A DNA stretch of 64,000 bases from Paraburkholderia sabiae. GTDB taxonomy: Bacteria; Pseudomonadota; Gammaproteobacteria; Burkholderiales; Burkholderiaceae. Below the pieces are notes generated by a model, which saw nothing but the letters and a program-made list of their open reading frames with translations, ran no database searches and had not been told where the DNA came from. How positions within the stretch are numbered: the first letter of the stretch is position 1; every line of letters starts with the position of its first letter. Both the position numbers and the translations under genes were made by a program. Positions 1 through 8,894 of this stretch are shown here, one piece after another. The stretch lies in assembly GCF_030412785.1 (NCBI RefSeq), contig NZ_CP125295.1, positions 868,001 through 932,000 of the forward strand, given 5' to 3'.

Positions 1-17
1 GTGGGGGAGGGCATGGC

Positions 18-637
18 ACGGCTTTTTGGTTTTTGTTTTTTGCTTTTTTGTTTTTGCTGCGGTGGCATCCGCGAATTCGTAGCTGTGCTTCAGGCGTTGC
101 CCCTGTGCGGGGCGGCAGTTACTTTCTTTGCCGCCGCAAAGAAAGTAACCAAAGAAAGCGGCTTCACACCTCCGGTGCCGGCCTGGATACCGCTTCGGCA
201 TGTCGCTGTTGAGCCGTCGCGCAGCGACGCCCACACTCCGTAGAAAGCCCGCAGTCATCCGCGCGCGGCGCGAAAGATGACATCCACCTGGGGCACATTC
301 GGTTGACTTGTTTTTTTGCGTTTGCCGTCGGTTTGATTGTGGCGGTATGTGCTCCAGACCATGTGTGGGGTTTTCGCGCCGTGCGCGGTTGACTGCGGGC
401 TTTCTACGGGGTGCGGACGTTGCTGCGCGCTAGCTCAGAGAACCTGTGCCGTAGCGGTATCCGGGTGGGTACCGGAGGTTTGAAGCGGCTTTCTTTTGCC
501 TACTTTTCTTTGCCGCTGCAAAGAAAAGTAGGTGCCGCCCCGCACAGGGGCAACGCGTGAAGTACGGATACGAAACCGCGGATGCCAGCAAAAACCAATA
601 AAAACCTAAAACAACCAGCAAAAAACGAAAAAACCGG
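18..637. repeat. Large imperfect inverted repeat (about 620 bp)
   Basis: The left arm (about 18-285) is the imperfect reverse complement of the right arm (about 365-637), around a roughly 80-bp unpaired centre. Matching blocks are 89-119 with 532-562 (one mismatch), 154-202 with 452-500, and 235-275 with 370-412. Each arm holds its own small palindrome: TACTTTCTTTG/CAAAGAAAGTA near 119-146 and CTACTTTTCTTTG/CAAAGAAAAGTAG near 500-531. The outermost parts are T-rich on the left and A-rich on the right. The right arm ends at the dsbB stop codon. Such GC-rich palindromic intergenic blocks recur in Burkholderia-type genomes; that this one belongs to such a dispersed family is inference. No protein-coding gene in 1-637 is convincing. 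Confidence 0.8.
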
Positions 638-1144
638 CTATCGCGCGCCGCGATTACGCCAAAGACCAAGCGCCAGCGCGAGAAATGCCACAACAAACCC
701 AACCAGCGACCAGGCAGGCAAAGAAAGCCCAAGAATCGGCGGATAAGGCGTTTCGCACAAACCGGCAACCTTAAAAACACTCGGCAGCCAGTGCGCCGGC
801 GGCAAACCATCAACAATCGGCTGCAACGCATCGAACCCGCAGCTGAAATTCGGATGCGACTGCACATACACATGCCGCGCGGCCGTCACCAGCCCGCCGA
901 GCGCCGACAGCAGCGCCAGCACCTCGAGCAGCCGCACGCCCGTCCAGCCGCGCATCCGCGCACCGAGGAACGCGAAAATCGCGATCAGCAGAAAGAAATA
1001 GCGCTGGATGATGCACAACGGGCACGGATCTTCGTGTTCGACGAACTGCAGATACAACGCGCCACCCACGAGCGCGAGACAGACGAGACCGAGTAGAACG
1101 AGCAGACTGCGTTCGCGGCGCAATTTAACGTTGTCGATATTCAT
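638..1144 (-). CDS. dsbB: Disulfide bond formation protein B
   Basis: DsbB is an inner-membrane quinone reductase that reoxidises periplasmic DsbA. The 168-residue protein has four hydrophobic segments (about 13-33, 46-63, 70-90, 143-163). It carries the diagnostic CPLC pair (Cys41/Cys44) in the first periplasmic loop and a second pair, Cys102 and Cys130, in the long second loop, which is the standard DsbB layout and length. The start ATG follows a weak purine run. It lies downstream of the amidase on the same strand, with 96 bp between them. Its stop codon abuts the large inverted repeat, which probably also shapes transcription termination. Confidence 0.96.
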   Translation of the reverse strand: MNIDNVKLRRERSLLVLLGLVCLALVGGALYLQFVEHEDPCPLCIIQRYFFLLIAIFAFLGARMRGWTGVRLLEVLALLSALGGLVTAARHVYVQSHPNFSCGFDALQPIVDGLPPAHWLPSVFKVAGLCETPYPPILGLSLPAWSLVGFVVAFLALALGLWRNRGAR

Positions 1145-1240
1145 GATCCTGCTAGCGGTGGAAATTCGGTAAAAGGTGCGGCGATTCTAGCCGAAGCCCG
1201 CGGCGCATGCCGACGGCCCGGAAACGCTGCCCCGCGAGGA

Positions 1241-2629
1241 TTAGCGGATCGTATTCAATACCGCTTCGACGGCCCGTCCTATTCCCAGCAACGCATCGTC
1301 GGCGTGCGGGCCGGCCGCCAGCATCAGCCCGACGGGCGCGGCGCCGCGCGGATGGCACGGCAGCGAGATCGCGCACGCATCGAGAAAGTTGAACGCACTC
1401 GGATTGCGCAGCACGAGGCCGTTGGCGCGGAAGAACGCGTCGTCGTCGTTCACCAGTTCCGCGACGCGCGGCGGCACGATCGGCGTGGTCGGCGCGACGA
1501 TGGCATCGAAGCGCTGCCACATCGTGCGCGCCTCGACCAGCACGGCGGCGCGCTCGGCGAGCAGATCGAGATAGTCGGCGGCCGTCGCCGGCTGGCCTTT
1601 CAGGATGCGCATCAGCACGCGCGGATCGTAGGCGTCGCGGTGCGCGTCGAGCAGCGGCCGGTGCCACGCGTACGCTTCGATGGGCGAAAAGCCGAAGCGG
1701 TTGATATCGGCGAGACGGTCGAGCGGCGCAAAACGCACATCGCTGACGATCGCGCCCGCCGCCTCCAGATGCTTGAGCGCGGCATCGTAGGCTTCGGCGA
1801 CTTCCGGCTCGACGCCGTCCGTCACGTAATGATTCAGCACACCGAGCCGCACGCCTTCGAGCTGCCGCGCAGCCGGAATCACAGGCTCCAGCCCAGCCAG
1901 AATCCGGTCGACGAGCGCGCAACACGCGACCGTCGCGCCGATCGGGCCAAACGCGTCGAGCGTCGGCGAAAGCGGCACGCCGCCCTGTTTCGGCACACGG
2001 TCAGCCGTCGGCTTGAAGCCGGTGAGGCCGCACAGCGCGGCGGGGATGCGCAGCGAGCCGCCCGTGTCGCTGCCGAGCGCGACAGCCGCCATGCCGTCCG
2101 CCACCGACGCCGCCGCGCCCGACGACGAGCCGCCCGACACCCGCTCGTCGCCCTTCACGCCGCGCCGGTACGGCGACAGCGGATTGCCGTAGTGCGGATT
2201 GAGACCCAGGCCGGAAAACGCGAACTCGCTCATGTTCGTGCGTCCGACGATCACGGCGCCCGCGCGCTTCAGTCGCGCGACGGCGGGTGCGTCGGCCGTG
2301 GCGGGCGCGGCGTTCGCCAACACCTTCGAGCCCGCGCGCGTCACCTGTCCTTCGATGTCGAACAGATCCTTCACCGAGACGGGAATGCCCGCGAGCGGCG
2401 ACAGCACCGTGCCCGCCGCGCGCAGGCGGTCGTGGGCGTCGGCGGTGGCGCGCGCGTTGTCGGCGTCGACCTGCATGAAAACGGCCGCGCCCTGGCCGGC
2501 GGGATCGGCGATACGTTCGAGCGCGGCTTCGACGAGCGCGCGGCTCGTCGTGCGGCCCGCGGCGAGATCGGCGGCCAGTTGGGCGAGCGGCGGGAAGGGC
2601 GTGAGTTCCGGTGGCGTGGCGGTAGTCAT
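1241..2629 (-). CDS. Amidase (amidase-signature family)
   Basis: This serine hydrolase of the amidase-signature family (GatA, indoleacetamide hydrolase and aliphatic amidase relatives) cleaves carboxamides; the substrate cannot be told from sequence. The Ser-cisSer-Lys triad is visible: Lys87 in GIPVSVKDLF, Ser168 in SGGSSSG and the nucleophile Ser192 in GSDTGGSLRIPA. Length is 462 residues from the ATG at 2629. An in-frame start 60 bp upstream exists, but it would add a non-homologous arginine-rich tail. No gatB or gatC is adjacent, which argues against the tRNA amidotransferase role. Confidence 0.88.
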   Translation of the reverse strand: MTTATPPELTPFPPLAQLAADLAAGRTTSRALVEAALERIADPAGQGAAVFMQVDADNARATADAHDRLRAAGTVLSPLAGIPVSVKDLFDIEGQVTRAGSKVLANAAPATADAPAVARLKRAGAVIVGRTNMSEFAFSGLGLNPHYGNPLSPYRRGVKGDERVSGGSSSGAAASVADGMAAVALGSDTGGSLRIPAALCGLTGFKPTADRVPKQGGVPLSPTLDAFGPIGATVACCALVDRILAGLEPVIPAARQLEGVRLGVLNHYVTDGVEPEVAEAYDAALKHLEAAGAIVSDVRFAPLDRLADINRFGFSPIEAYAWHRPLLDAHRDAYDPRVLMRILKGQPATAADYLDLLAERAAVLVEARTMWQRFDAIVAPTTPIVPPRVAELVNDDDAFFRANGLVLRNPSAFNFLDACAISLPCHPRGAAPVGLMLAAGPHADDALLGIGRAVEAVLNTIR

Positions 2630-2792
2630 GGCGTGAATCGGCAGGTCGGGTGTCGAGAACCGTATTGTGACGCTTCGGGCGCGAACCACGGAATTACACG
2701 GCGCGCATGTTTCAGCACGTCACGCTAAATCGTTTTTAACCGTTCGTGCGGTACCATCGCGTTCTGGATTACTTTCTGTAAGGAACGACACT

Positions 2793-4562
2793 ATGCACCA
2801 CGGCATCGGCTTTATTCAGGATCTGGCAGTCGTGATGGCGCTTGCCGGCGTCGTCACCGTGCTGTTCCATCGCCTGAAACAGCCGGTGGTGCTCGGGTAT
2901 ATCGCGGCGGGCGTGATCATCGGGCCGTACACGCCGCCGTTCCAGCTGATCCACGACGAACAGACCATCCAGACGCTCGGCGAACTCGGCGTCGTGTTCC
3001 TGATGTTCTCGCTCGGGCTCGAATTCAGTCTGCGCAAGCTGTTCAAGGTCGGCGCGACGGCGGTGGTCGCGGCGTTGTCGGAGATCGTGCTGATGCTGTG
3101 GATCGGCTACGAGATCGGTAGCGCGTTTGGCTGGAGCAAGATGGATTCGCTGTTTCTCGGCGCGATTCTCGCCATTTCGTCGACGACGATCATCGTCAAG
3201 GCGCTCTCCGAACTCGGCCTGAAGCGCGAAAGTTTCGCGCAACTGGTGTTCGGCATTCTGATCGTCGAGGACATTCTCGCGATCGCGATGCTCGTGCTGC
3301 TGTCGGGCATCGCGCAGACGGGCGAGTTGTCGGCGGGTATCGCGTTCGTCACGCTCGGCAAGCTGCTGCTGTTCATGACGGTGTCGCTGGTGATCGGCAT
3401 TCTCGTCGTGCCGCGCGCGCTCAACTACGTCGCGAAGTCGCAGAGCGACGAAATGCTGCTCGTGTCCGTGCTCGGGTTCTGCTTCGCGTTCTGTCTGCTG
3501 GTCGTCAAGCTCGATTACAGCATTGCGCTGGGCGCGTTCCTGATCGGGGCGATCATGGCCGAATCGCGCCATCTGCACCGGATCGAACATCTGATTGCGC
3601 CGCTGCGCGATGCTTTCTCAGCGATCTTCTTCGTGACGATCGGGCTGATGCTGAACCCCACGGTGCTGGTCGACTACGCGTGGCCGATCGCCGTCATCAC
3701 GATCGCGGTGATTCTCGGCAAGATCGTGTCGTGCGGGCTCGGCACCTTCCTCGCGGGCAAGGACGGGCGCACGGCGATGCGCGTCGGCATGACGGTTTCG
3801 CAGATCGGCGAGTTTTCGTTCATCATCGCGTCGCTCGGCCTGACGCTCAAAGTGACGAGCGCGTTTCTTTACCCGATCGCCGTCGCCGTCTCCGCGCTGA
3901 CGACGCTCTTCACGCCGTACCTGATCCGCGCCGCCGATCCGCTCACGCGCCGCGTCGGCCACGCGATGCCGCGCACCGTCGCCAACGTGTTCGGCATGTA
4001 CGGGCAGTGGCTCGGCAGCCTGCGACCCGCTTCCGGCGAGCCGACCATTTTCAGTCTCACGCGCCGGATCATTCTGCAGATCGCGGTGAATCTGGCGATC
4101 GTCGCGGCGATTTTTCTGGGCGCGTCTTACGGAGCGCCTTATGTGACTCTATATGGAAGCGGATTCATCGAGAAATGGCTGCCGTCCGAGCCGATGCAAC
4201 GCGTCGTGCTGTGGAGCGGGGCGCTGATCGTATCGATGCCGTTTCTCGTCGCCGTCTACCGGAAGACGAAGTCGCTGGCGCTGTTGCTCGCCGAAATCAG
4301 CGTGCAGCCGGCGAAAGCGGGGCGCTTCACGAGCGCGATCCGCTACGCGATTTCCGACCTCGTGCCCGTCGTTTCGATGCTGGGCGTGTTTCTGCTGGTC
4401 GCGGCGCTTTCGAGCACAATCCTGCCGCCGACGGGCCTGCTCGTCGCCGTGCTGCTGTGTGCCGCGCTGCTGCTGACGGTGCTGTGGCGCTGGTGCGTGC
4501 GGATTCACGCGACGATGCAGATCGCGCTGCGCGAAACCTTCGAGGAACAGCCGGATCCATGA
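2793..4562 (+). CDS. Monovalent cation:proton antiporter-2 (CPA2) family protein
   Basis: A 589-residue integral membrane protein with a Na+/H+-exchanger domain (about residues 10-385). It shows CPA2 hallmarks such as the conserved acidic stretch VEDILAIAMLVLL and the repeated glycine-rich helices of KefB/KefC/YbaL transporters. It should exchange K+ or Na+ for protons across the inner membrane. The start at 2793 is chosen for its AAGGA Shine-Dalgarno sequence 9 nt upstream. The C-terminal 200 residues form further hydrophobic helices and a short tail, not the cytoplasmic NAD-binding RCK domain of KefB/KefC. Ion specificity is unknown. Confidence 0.88.
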   Translation: MHHGIGFIQDLAVVMALAGVVTVLFHRLKQPVVLGYIAAGVIIGPYTPPFQLIHDEQTIQTLGELGVVFLMFSLGLEFSLRKLFKVGATAVVAALSEIVLMLWIGYEIGSAFGWSKMDSLFLGAILAISSTTIIVKALSELGLKRESFAQLVFGILIVEDILAIAMLVLLSGIAQTGELSAGIAFVTLGKLLLFMTVSLVIGILVVPRALNYVAKSQSDEMLLVSVLGFCFAFCLLVVKLDYSIALGAFLIGAIMAESRHLHRIEHLIAPLRDAFSAIFFVTIGLMLNPTVLVDYAWPIAVITIAVILGKIVSCGLGTFLAGKDGRTAMRVGMTVSQIGEFSFIIASLGLTLKVTSAFLYPIAVAVSALTTLFTPYLIRAADPLTRRVGHAMPRTVANVFGMYGQWLGSLRPASGEPTIFSLTRRIILQIAVNLAIVAAIFLGASYGAPYVTLYGSGFIEKWLPSEPMQRVVLWSGALIVSMPFLVAVYRKTKSLALLLAEISVQPAKAGRFTSAIRYAISDLVPVVSMLGVFLLVAALSSTILPPTGLLVAVLLCAALLLTVLWRWCVRIHATMQIALRETFEEQPDP

Positions 4563-4720
4563 TGCGCTGCGCAACCGCTCCCATTGAGACGCGTTTGCGC
4601 CAGGTTGCATGTTGTGTCTCGATGTGACGAAATGTGTGCTCGTTTGCCGCAGCGGGGCCTGAGGCGGATAATGAGATATGTCTAATCGTTCACGCGCGAA
4701 GACGCGTCTGTCATACAGTC

Positions 4721-6091
4721 ATGAGCGAGAACAATTCCGATAACGCCGGTGCTCCCGGCAATCCATCTCCTTCGACGAGCCAGTCCGGCTCTGCCGGATC
4801 GCCCCCGGCACCCGCACCCGGGCCGATACCTGGCCCGGTATCGGGCCCGAAACCGGGCCCGGCTCCAACCCCCACTCCCGCGAAGGAAGCCAAAGAAGCG
4901 GCTTCGACCGATTCCCCCGAAAGCGCCTCCAACGTGACGCCTGAATCGCCTCAGGCATCGAGGGATGCCGCTGCGCGCGTGCAGTCGGTCGTATCGAATG
5001 CGGAGCGCGCGGCTGCAACGGCGGCGGGCGCGAGCCCGACAGCTGTCGGCGGCGCAGCGGGCGCGCCAACGGCGGCGCCCGGCGGCGGCGAGCCTGACGG
5101 CACGCTCGGCGCATCGGCGAACACGGGCGGCGCGCCGCCTGCGGGCTTCGGCTCGGCGCCCGACTTCGGCGCGTCGAATCCGCCGCCCGCGAGCGCGTAT
5201 CCGCCGGCACCGCCTGCGTATCTGAAGCACAGCGATTCGGCGTGGTCGGTGTTCGGCCGGATCATCGCCGCGCGCGCCCGGCAGATATTCGACCGTGCCG
5301 GCCGCAGGATCACGCAGCGCACGTTGCGCATCGGCGTATCGGCGCGGATCTTCCACCCTGAACCGGGTGCGAAGGGTCTGCGCGGCAAGACGCTCCAGTA
5401 TCTGGAGGAATCGATCGCGCACTGGGTGATGTCGCGCGACGTGCTCGTCTTCATGATTCCGACGGTCGGCCATCAGGGGATGCTGCATCCGAGCAACATC
5501 CGCCTGCGCGACTACGCGAAGCATCTGGACGGTCTGCTGCTGCAAGGCGGCGCCGACGTGTCGCCGCAGTCGTACGCGGAAGCGGCGACGCGCCCCGAAT
5601 GGCCCGGCGACCGTGTGCGCGACATGTACGAACTCGAACTGCTGCATGAGTTCATCGAGTCGGGCAAGCCGGTACTGGGCGTGTGCCGCGGCTGTCAGCT
5701 GATCAATGTCGCGTTCGGCGGCACGCTGTATCAGGACATTGCTTCGGATGTCCCGACGGCAGCCGTCCACGTCAACGAACATTACGACCAGCATCGTCAC
5801 TCGGTGCATTTTCCCGAAGGCTCGACACTCGTCAACATGTTCCCGGGACGGCGCGAGGCGATCGTCAATTCGATCCACCACCAGGCCGTCAATCAGCTTG
5901 GGCGCGATCTGAATATCGAGGCCGTGTCGGCGACGGACGGCATCATCGAGGCAGTGCGTTATCGACGCGCACCGTTCGTGATGGGCGTGCAGTGGCACCC
6001 TGAGTTTCACCGCGCGGGCGGCCCCGAGCTGCTCGACTGCACACCGCTGCTGGATACGTTCCTGCGGGTCGCGCGCGAAACGCGCTTCTGA
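4721..6091 (+). CDS. Gamma-glutamyl-gamma-aminobutyrate hydrolase family (peptidase C26) protein with Pro-rich N-terminus
   Basis: The C-terminal 250 residues form a class I glutamine-amidotransferase fold of the PuuD/peptidase C26 type. The nucleophile is Cys322 in GVCRGCQL, and the His426/Glu428 pair sits in QWHPEF. The family hydrolyses gamma-glutamyl amide bonds, classically gamma-Glu-GABA in putrescine degradation. The first 170 residues are an unusual Pro/Ala/Gly-rich, probably disordered segment with repeated GPx units. No puuABC genes are nearby, so the true substrate is open. The ATG at 4721 is the first plausible start before the low-complexity region; SD is weak. A hairpin terminator follows. 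Confidence 0.85.
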   Translation: MSENNSDNAGAPGNPSPSTSQSGSAGSPPAPAPGPIPGPVSGPKPGPAPTPTPAKEAKEAASTDSPESASNVTPESPQASRDAAARVQSVVSNAERAAATAAGASPTAVGGAAGAPTAAPGGGEPDGTLGASANTGGAPPAGFGSAPDFGASNPPPASAYPPAPPAYLKHSDSAWSVFGRIIAARARQIFDRAGRRITQRTLRIGVSARIFHPEPGAKGLRGKTLQYLEESIAHWVMSRDVLVFMIPTVGHQGMLHPSNIRLRDYAKHLDGLLLQGGADVSPQSYAEAATRPEWPGDRVRDMYELELLHEFIESGKPVLGVCRGCQLINVAFGGTLYQDIASDVPTAAVHVNEHYDQHRHSVHFPEGSTLVNMFPGRREAIVNSIHHQAVNQLGRDLNIEAVSATDGIIEAVRYRRAPFVMGVQWHPEFHRAGGPELLDCTPLLDTFLRVARETRF

Positions 6092-6108
6092 TCTTTTCTT
6101 CTGCGATA

Positions 6109-6144
6109 AACGCGAGCGGGCCAGTAACGGCCCGTTCGCGTTTT
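6109..6144 (+). terminator. Rho-independent terminator after the C26 peptidase gene
   Basis: A 14-bp stem with one mismatch (AACGCGAGCGGGCC / GGCCCGTTCGCGTT), a 5-nt loop and a short T run lie 18 bp after the stop codon. Confidence 0.75.
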
Positions 6145-6346
6145 GCATTTCGCTCATGCGCTCGTCCGTGCTGCAGCCGAATTTCTCTCAGTAAATGCGT
6201 CGTGTTTTACGAAGTTTTACGTTTGTGCGTCGAATTACTTAGTTGTCCGTTTATCTTGATTTAAAGTCCCGTTTTCAGACGTCAGAAAGACCAAAATCCG
6301 CGCGATAATCCGAGCCTGTTTCTGGATACGCATGGAGTATCGACGT

Positions 6347-7090
6347 ATGAAGTACCCCCTGGATCTGCGCCGCGCGGTCATGCTCGCGATTGCTTGCGCG
6401 TTCATGCATGGCGGCATCGCACAGTCGGCCAGCAAGACGGCAACGGGAACGGACGTCGCGCGTGCTAGCGCGGGGAAGGGCGCGCAGGCCGACGCGCCGG
6501 ATGGTTCGGCCGACGAGATCGCCGCTCAAGATATGACTGCCGACTCACATGCCGACCCGCGCGCCTACGCGAGCGGCAGCACACAAGGCGATGTCGCCGA
6601 CCTGATGCAACTGATCCACGACGGCGGCCTCGTCGAGATGCGCACCACGTACAATGGTGGCTACGGCGCGTCGCTGTTCTTCCACGCGCCGAGCATGACT
6701 TACTATGTCGCGCTGTTTCAGGACAAGCACTTCTGGCGTGTGATTCGAACATCCGATCAGTCGCGCGCCGAGACGATCTATTCAGGCTTCGCGCGGCAGA
6801 CGTCGCAGCTCGCGGAAGTCGAGATTCGTCGGGCGCAGTTGCAGGCGCAGAAGGCGTCGATCGAGCGCGTGATCAACGAGTCGCAGGCGCGCGCCCAGCG
6901 TTTGCAGGCCGATATCGAAGTGGCGCACGCGCAGGAAGCGAAGGTCGCCGACTATCAGCGGCAGACGCAGGACGAAACGCTAGCGTTGCGTGACGAGAAA
7001 GAGAAGGCTCAGGCGCAATTGCGCCAGTTGCAGCAACAGGTTCTGCAGTTGCAGCATCAGGCGGAGGCCGGGTTGCCGGGAACTCGCTGA
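6347..7090 (+). CDS. DUF2968 domain-containing secreted protein
   Basis: A 247-residue exported protein of unknown function. A Sec signal peptide (about residues 1-26, ending GIAQSA) precedes a low-complexity linker. The DUF2968-type core follows (about 75-150), with a tyrosine-rich TTYNGGYGASLFFHAP motif and an FWRVIRT strand. The last 90 residues are a predicted coiled coil rich in Gln/Glu/Ala. The ATG at 6347 is preferred over 6332 because GGAG lies 9 nt upstream. The family is largely restricted to Burkholderiaceae. It stands alone between two hairpin terminators. A periplasmic or envelope role is inferred from the signal peptide only. Confidence 0.85.
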   Translation: MKYPLDLRRAVMLAIACAFMHGGIAQSASKTATGTDVARASAGKGAQADAPDGSADEIAAQDMTADSHADPRAYASGSTQGDVADLMQLIHDGGLVEMRTTYNGGYGASLFFHAPSMTYYVALFQDKHFWRVIRTSDQSRAETIYSGFARQTSQLAEVEIRRAQLQAQKASIERVINESQARAQRLQADIEVAHAQEAKVADYQRQTQDETLALRDEKEKAQAQLRQLQQQVLQLQHQAEAGLPGTR

Positions 7091-7122
7091 GTTTGTGATC
7101 GCGAGAACGCGAGATATGAGAA

Positions 7123-7166
7123 GAAAAGGGCTGAGTCTAGGATTGCTTTGGACTCAGCCCTTTTCG
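7123..7166 (+). terminator. Strong terminator, probably bidirectional, between convergent genes
   Basis: The perfect 14-bp stem AAAAGGGCTGAGTC / GACTCAGCCCTTTT with a 12-nt loop has A/T tracts on both sides. It separates the DUF2968 gene from the convergent hypothetical gene and can serve both. Confidence 0.88.
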
Positions 7167-7178
7167 TTTCAGAGAGAC

Positions 7179-8171
7179 TTACTTCGAGAAACTATCTGGC
7201 GCTTCGGTGATGCGCCGATGCGACATGTGGTTCATCCACTCGGTGCTGTCGGTATCGACGCGCTCGCGCCGGATGACGGCGGGCGGGATATCGGTGATGT
7301 GCGTGCCCGCCGACATCGTGACGGAACCATAGTCGCTGTCGAAGCGCGCGGAGGGCGCAACAGGCGAGTAAGCGCCTGCAATCGACGGCAGATGGCGCGG
7401 GCGCTTGGTCGAGGCGATGTGCGAATCGGGCGATACGCGTGATGCGGCCACGGATCGGTGCGGCGTGATCTCGTTCGGACGCTGCGTCGCATGTGGGGCG
7501 TGTCGTACGTCAATCTTCGCGAGCGTGTCGCGCTCGCGCTTCGCTGTTTGGTCGATGCCCGATTCCGTCGGGCGCTTCGATGCGGCGCTTGCATGCGACG
7601 TAACCGCTGGATGTTCGGCGTCGCGTGCGGCCAGATCACCATGCGCTCGATTCCATGCGATCGGCGCATCCGCGTGCTTCGTCGAGTCATTCAGCCGGGC
7701 AACGGAATTGAGCGTGACCTCGGGCGTAGCGGCAAGCGTCGGTGACGAAGGGTGTCGCGGATGATTCGCCATCAGCCACGCGATCAACGCCGCACCACCG
7801 ACGGCGCACGCACCGCCCGCCAGCATGTTCGACTGCCGGTTCTTGCGCGCCGATGCGAGCACGGGATCACGCATGCCGAGAGAAATGGTGTCGGCCTTGA
7901 ACTCAGGAATGGCCGAAGCCGAAGGGGAAGCAGCGGGCGGCGTGTGAAGTTTGGCTTGCGAGTCCCAGCGCGACATCGCGCGAATGGCGGAGGCGCTCAT
8001 GCAGAAGGTCCGCATCATAGCCGCATACAGCGCCTTGAGTTCCGCCCGAAAGCTCGCGTTGGGCGGCAGCAGCGACCACTCGCGGCCGACGGCGCGTGAG
8101 ACCAGCTCGAGCGGGCGAAGACGCGGCATCGCCAGTTCGCCGGCAACGTGTGTGAGTAAGGGTGTCGACAC
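7179..8171 (-). CDS. Hypothetical protein with one transmembrane segment
   Basis: I do not recognise this 330-residue protein. Residues 1-70 are a fairly hydrophilic, well-composed N-terminal domain with a repeated Arg/Leu pattern. One hydrophobic helix (about 116-135, with LAGGACAVGGAALIAWLM) follows, then a 190-residue region rich in Ser, Ala, His, Arg and Thr that looks disordered. The topology suggests an anchored protein with an extended, probably periplasmic tail. Codon use resembles the neighbours, with strong third-position GC, which supports real coding. It converges on the DUF2968 gene; the upstream neighbour on the same strand is the GNAT gene, 156 bp away. Confidence 0.7.
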   Translation of the reverse strand: MSTPLLTHVAGELAMPRLRPLELVSRAVGREWSLLPPNASFRAELKALYAAMMRTFCMSASAIRAMSRWDSQAKLHTPPAASPSASAIPEFKADTISLGMRDPVLASARKNRQSNMLAGGACAVGGAALIAWLMANHPRHPSSPTLAATPEVTLNSVARLNDSTKHADAPIAWNRAHGDLAARDAEHPAVTSHASAASKRPTESGIDQTAKRERDTLAKIDVRHAPHATQRPNEITPHRSVAASRVSPDSHIASTKRPRHLPSIAGAYSPVAPSARFDSDYGSVTMSAGTHITDIPPAVIRRERVDTDSTEWMNHMSHRRITEAPDSFSK

Positions 8172-8327
8172 GGTCCTCGCCTCGATGTTGTTCGTGTTTT
8201 TAGCCTCGGAGCGGCAGACATCAGCAGACGCAAACGGGCTGCATGCTCATGGCTTGAGTCGAGGCGTTGGGTCGCGGTATGGTGGCAGGCGTCGCCCGGT
8301 TGAAACTATCGGATCAATCCTAAATGA

Positions 8328-8894
8328 TCAGTGATCCTGATGATTTGCCAGTACGCGATCGAGCGGATACACATACCGCAACGCCGTGATATCGACGCCG
8401 CCCATATGGTCGGGCTCCGCGCCGGAAAACTGCCAGCCCTGACGCTCGTAGAACGCGATCGCAGGCGCATTGCCTTCCAGCACATAGAGATACAGCTGCG
8501 CTTCGCCATGCTCGCGCGCCCAGTCCTGCGCGGCGCGCATCAGCAGCTTGCCCGCGCCGATCCCCTGATGCGCGGGCAGTGCGTGCAGATTGTCGAGCAG
8601 CACGCCCCACGGCGAATCCGGCTGGCGCTCGACGCACACGAAGCCGATCGGTTCGCCCGCGCGCTCGGCGATCAGCACGATGCGCCGTTCGGCACCCGGC
8701 GCCGACATCCGCGCGCGCCAGTAGGACGCGCGCTCGTGCGCAACCTCGCCGTCGAGAAACGCATCGGGCAACAGTCCGCGATACGTCGCCTGCCAGCTCG
8801 CGCTATGAATGGCAGCGATGAGATCGGCGTCGGCGTCGGTCGCGGGACGCAGCGCGAGGGGCGAAAGAGCGGGCGGCAAAACGGAATCAGACAT
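8328..8894 (-). CDS. GNAT family N-acetyltransferase
   Basis: A 188-residue GCN5-related acetyltransferase that transfers acetyl from acetyl-CoA to an amine. The acetyl-CoA-binding motif A is visible as HQGIGAGKLLMRAA, preceded by the beta4 strand VLLDNLHALPA. The C-terminal YERQGW strand-helix is typical of the fold. The substrate cannot be inferred. The chosen ATG at 8894 gives a normal family length. An upstream in-frame ATG at 9014 would add 40 Arg-rich residues without similarity to the fold. Confidence 0.88.
   Translation of the reverse strand: MSDSVLPPALSPLALRPATDADADLIAAIHSASWQATYRGLLPDAFLDGEVAHERASYWRARMSAPGAERRIVLIAERAGEPIGFVCVERQPDSPWGVLLDNLHALPAHQGIGAGKLLMRAAQDWAREHGEAQLYLYVLEGNAPAIAFYERQGWQFSGAEPDHMGGVDITALRYVYPLDRVLANHQDH

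Noticed and set aside
1..243. An open frame at the left edge, starting with a GTG and rich in Phe/Cys/Leu
   Set aside because: It lies entirely within the inverted-repeat arm. Its composition comes from T-rich and palindromic DNA, and the reverse frame is equally open in the other arm.
430..873. A 147-codon minus-strand frame
   Set aside because: It crosses the repeat and overlaps dsbB in another frame; the translation is Arg/Leu-rich with no recognisable domain.
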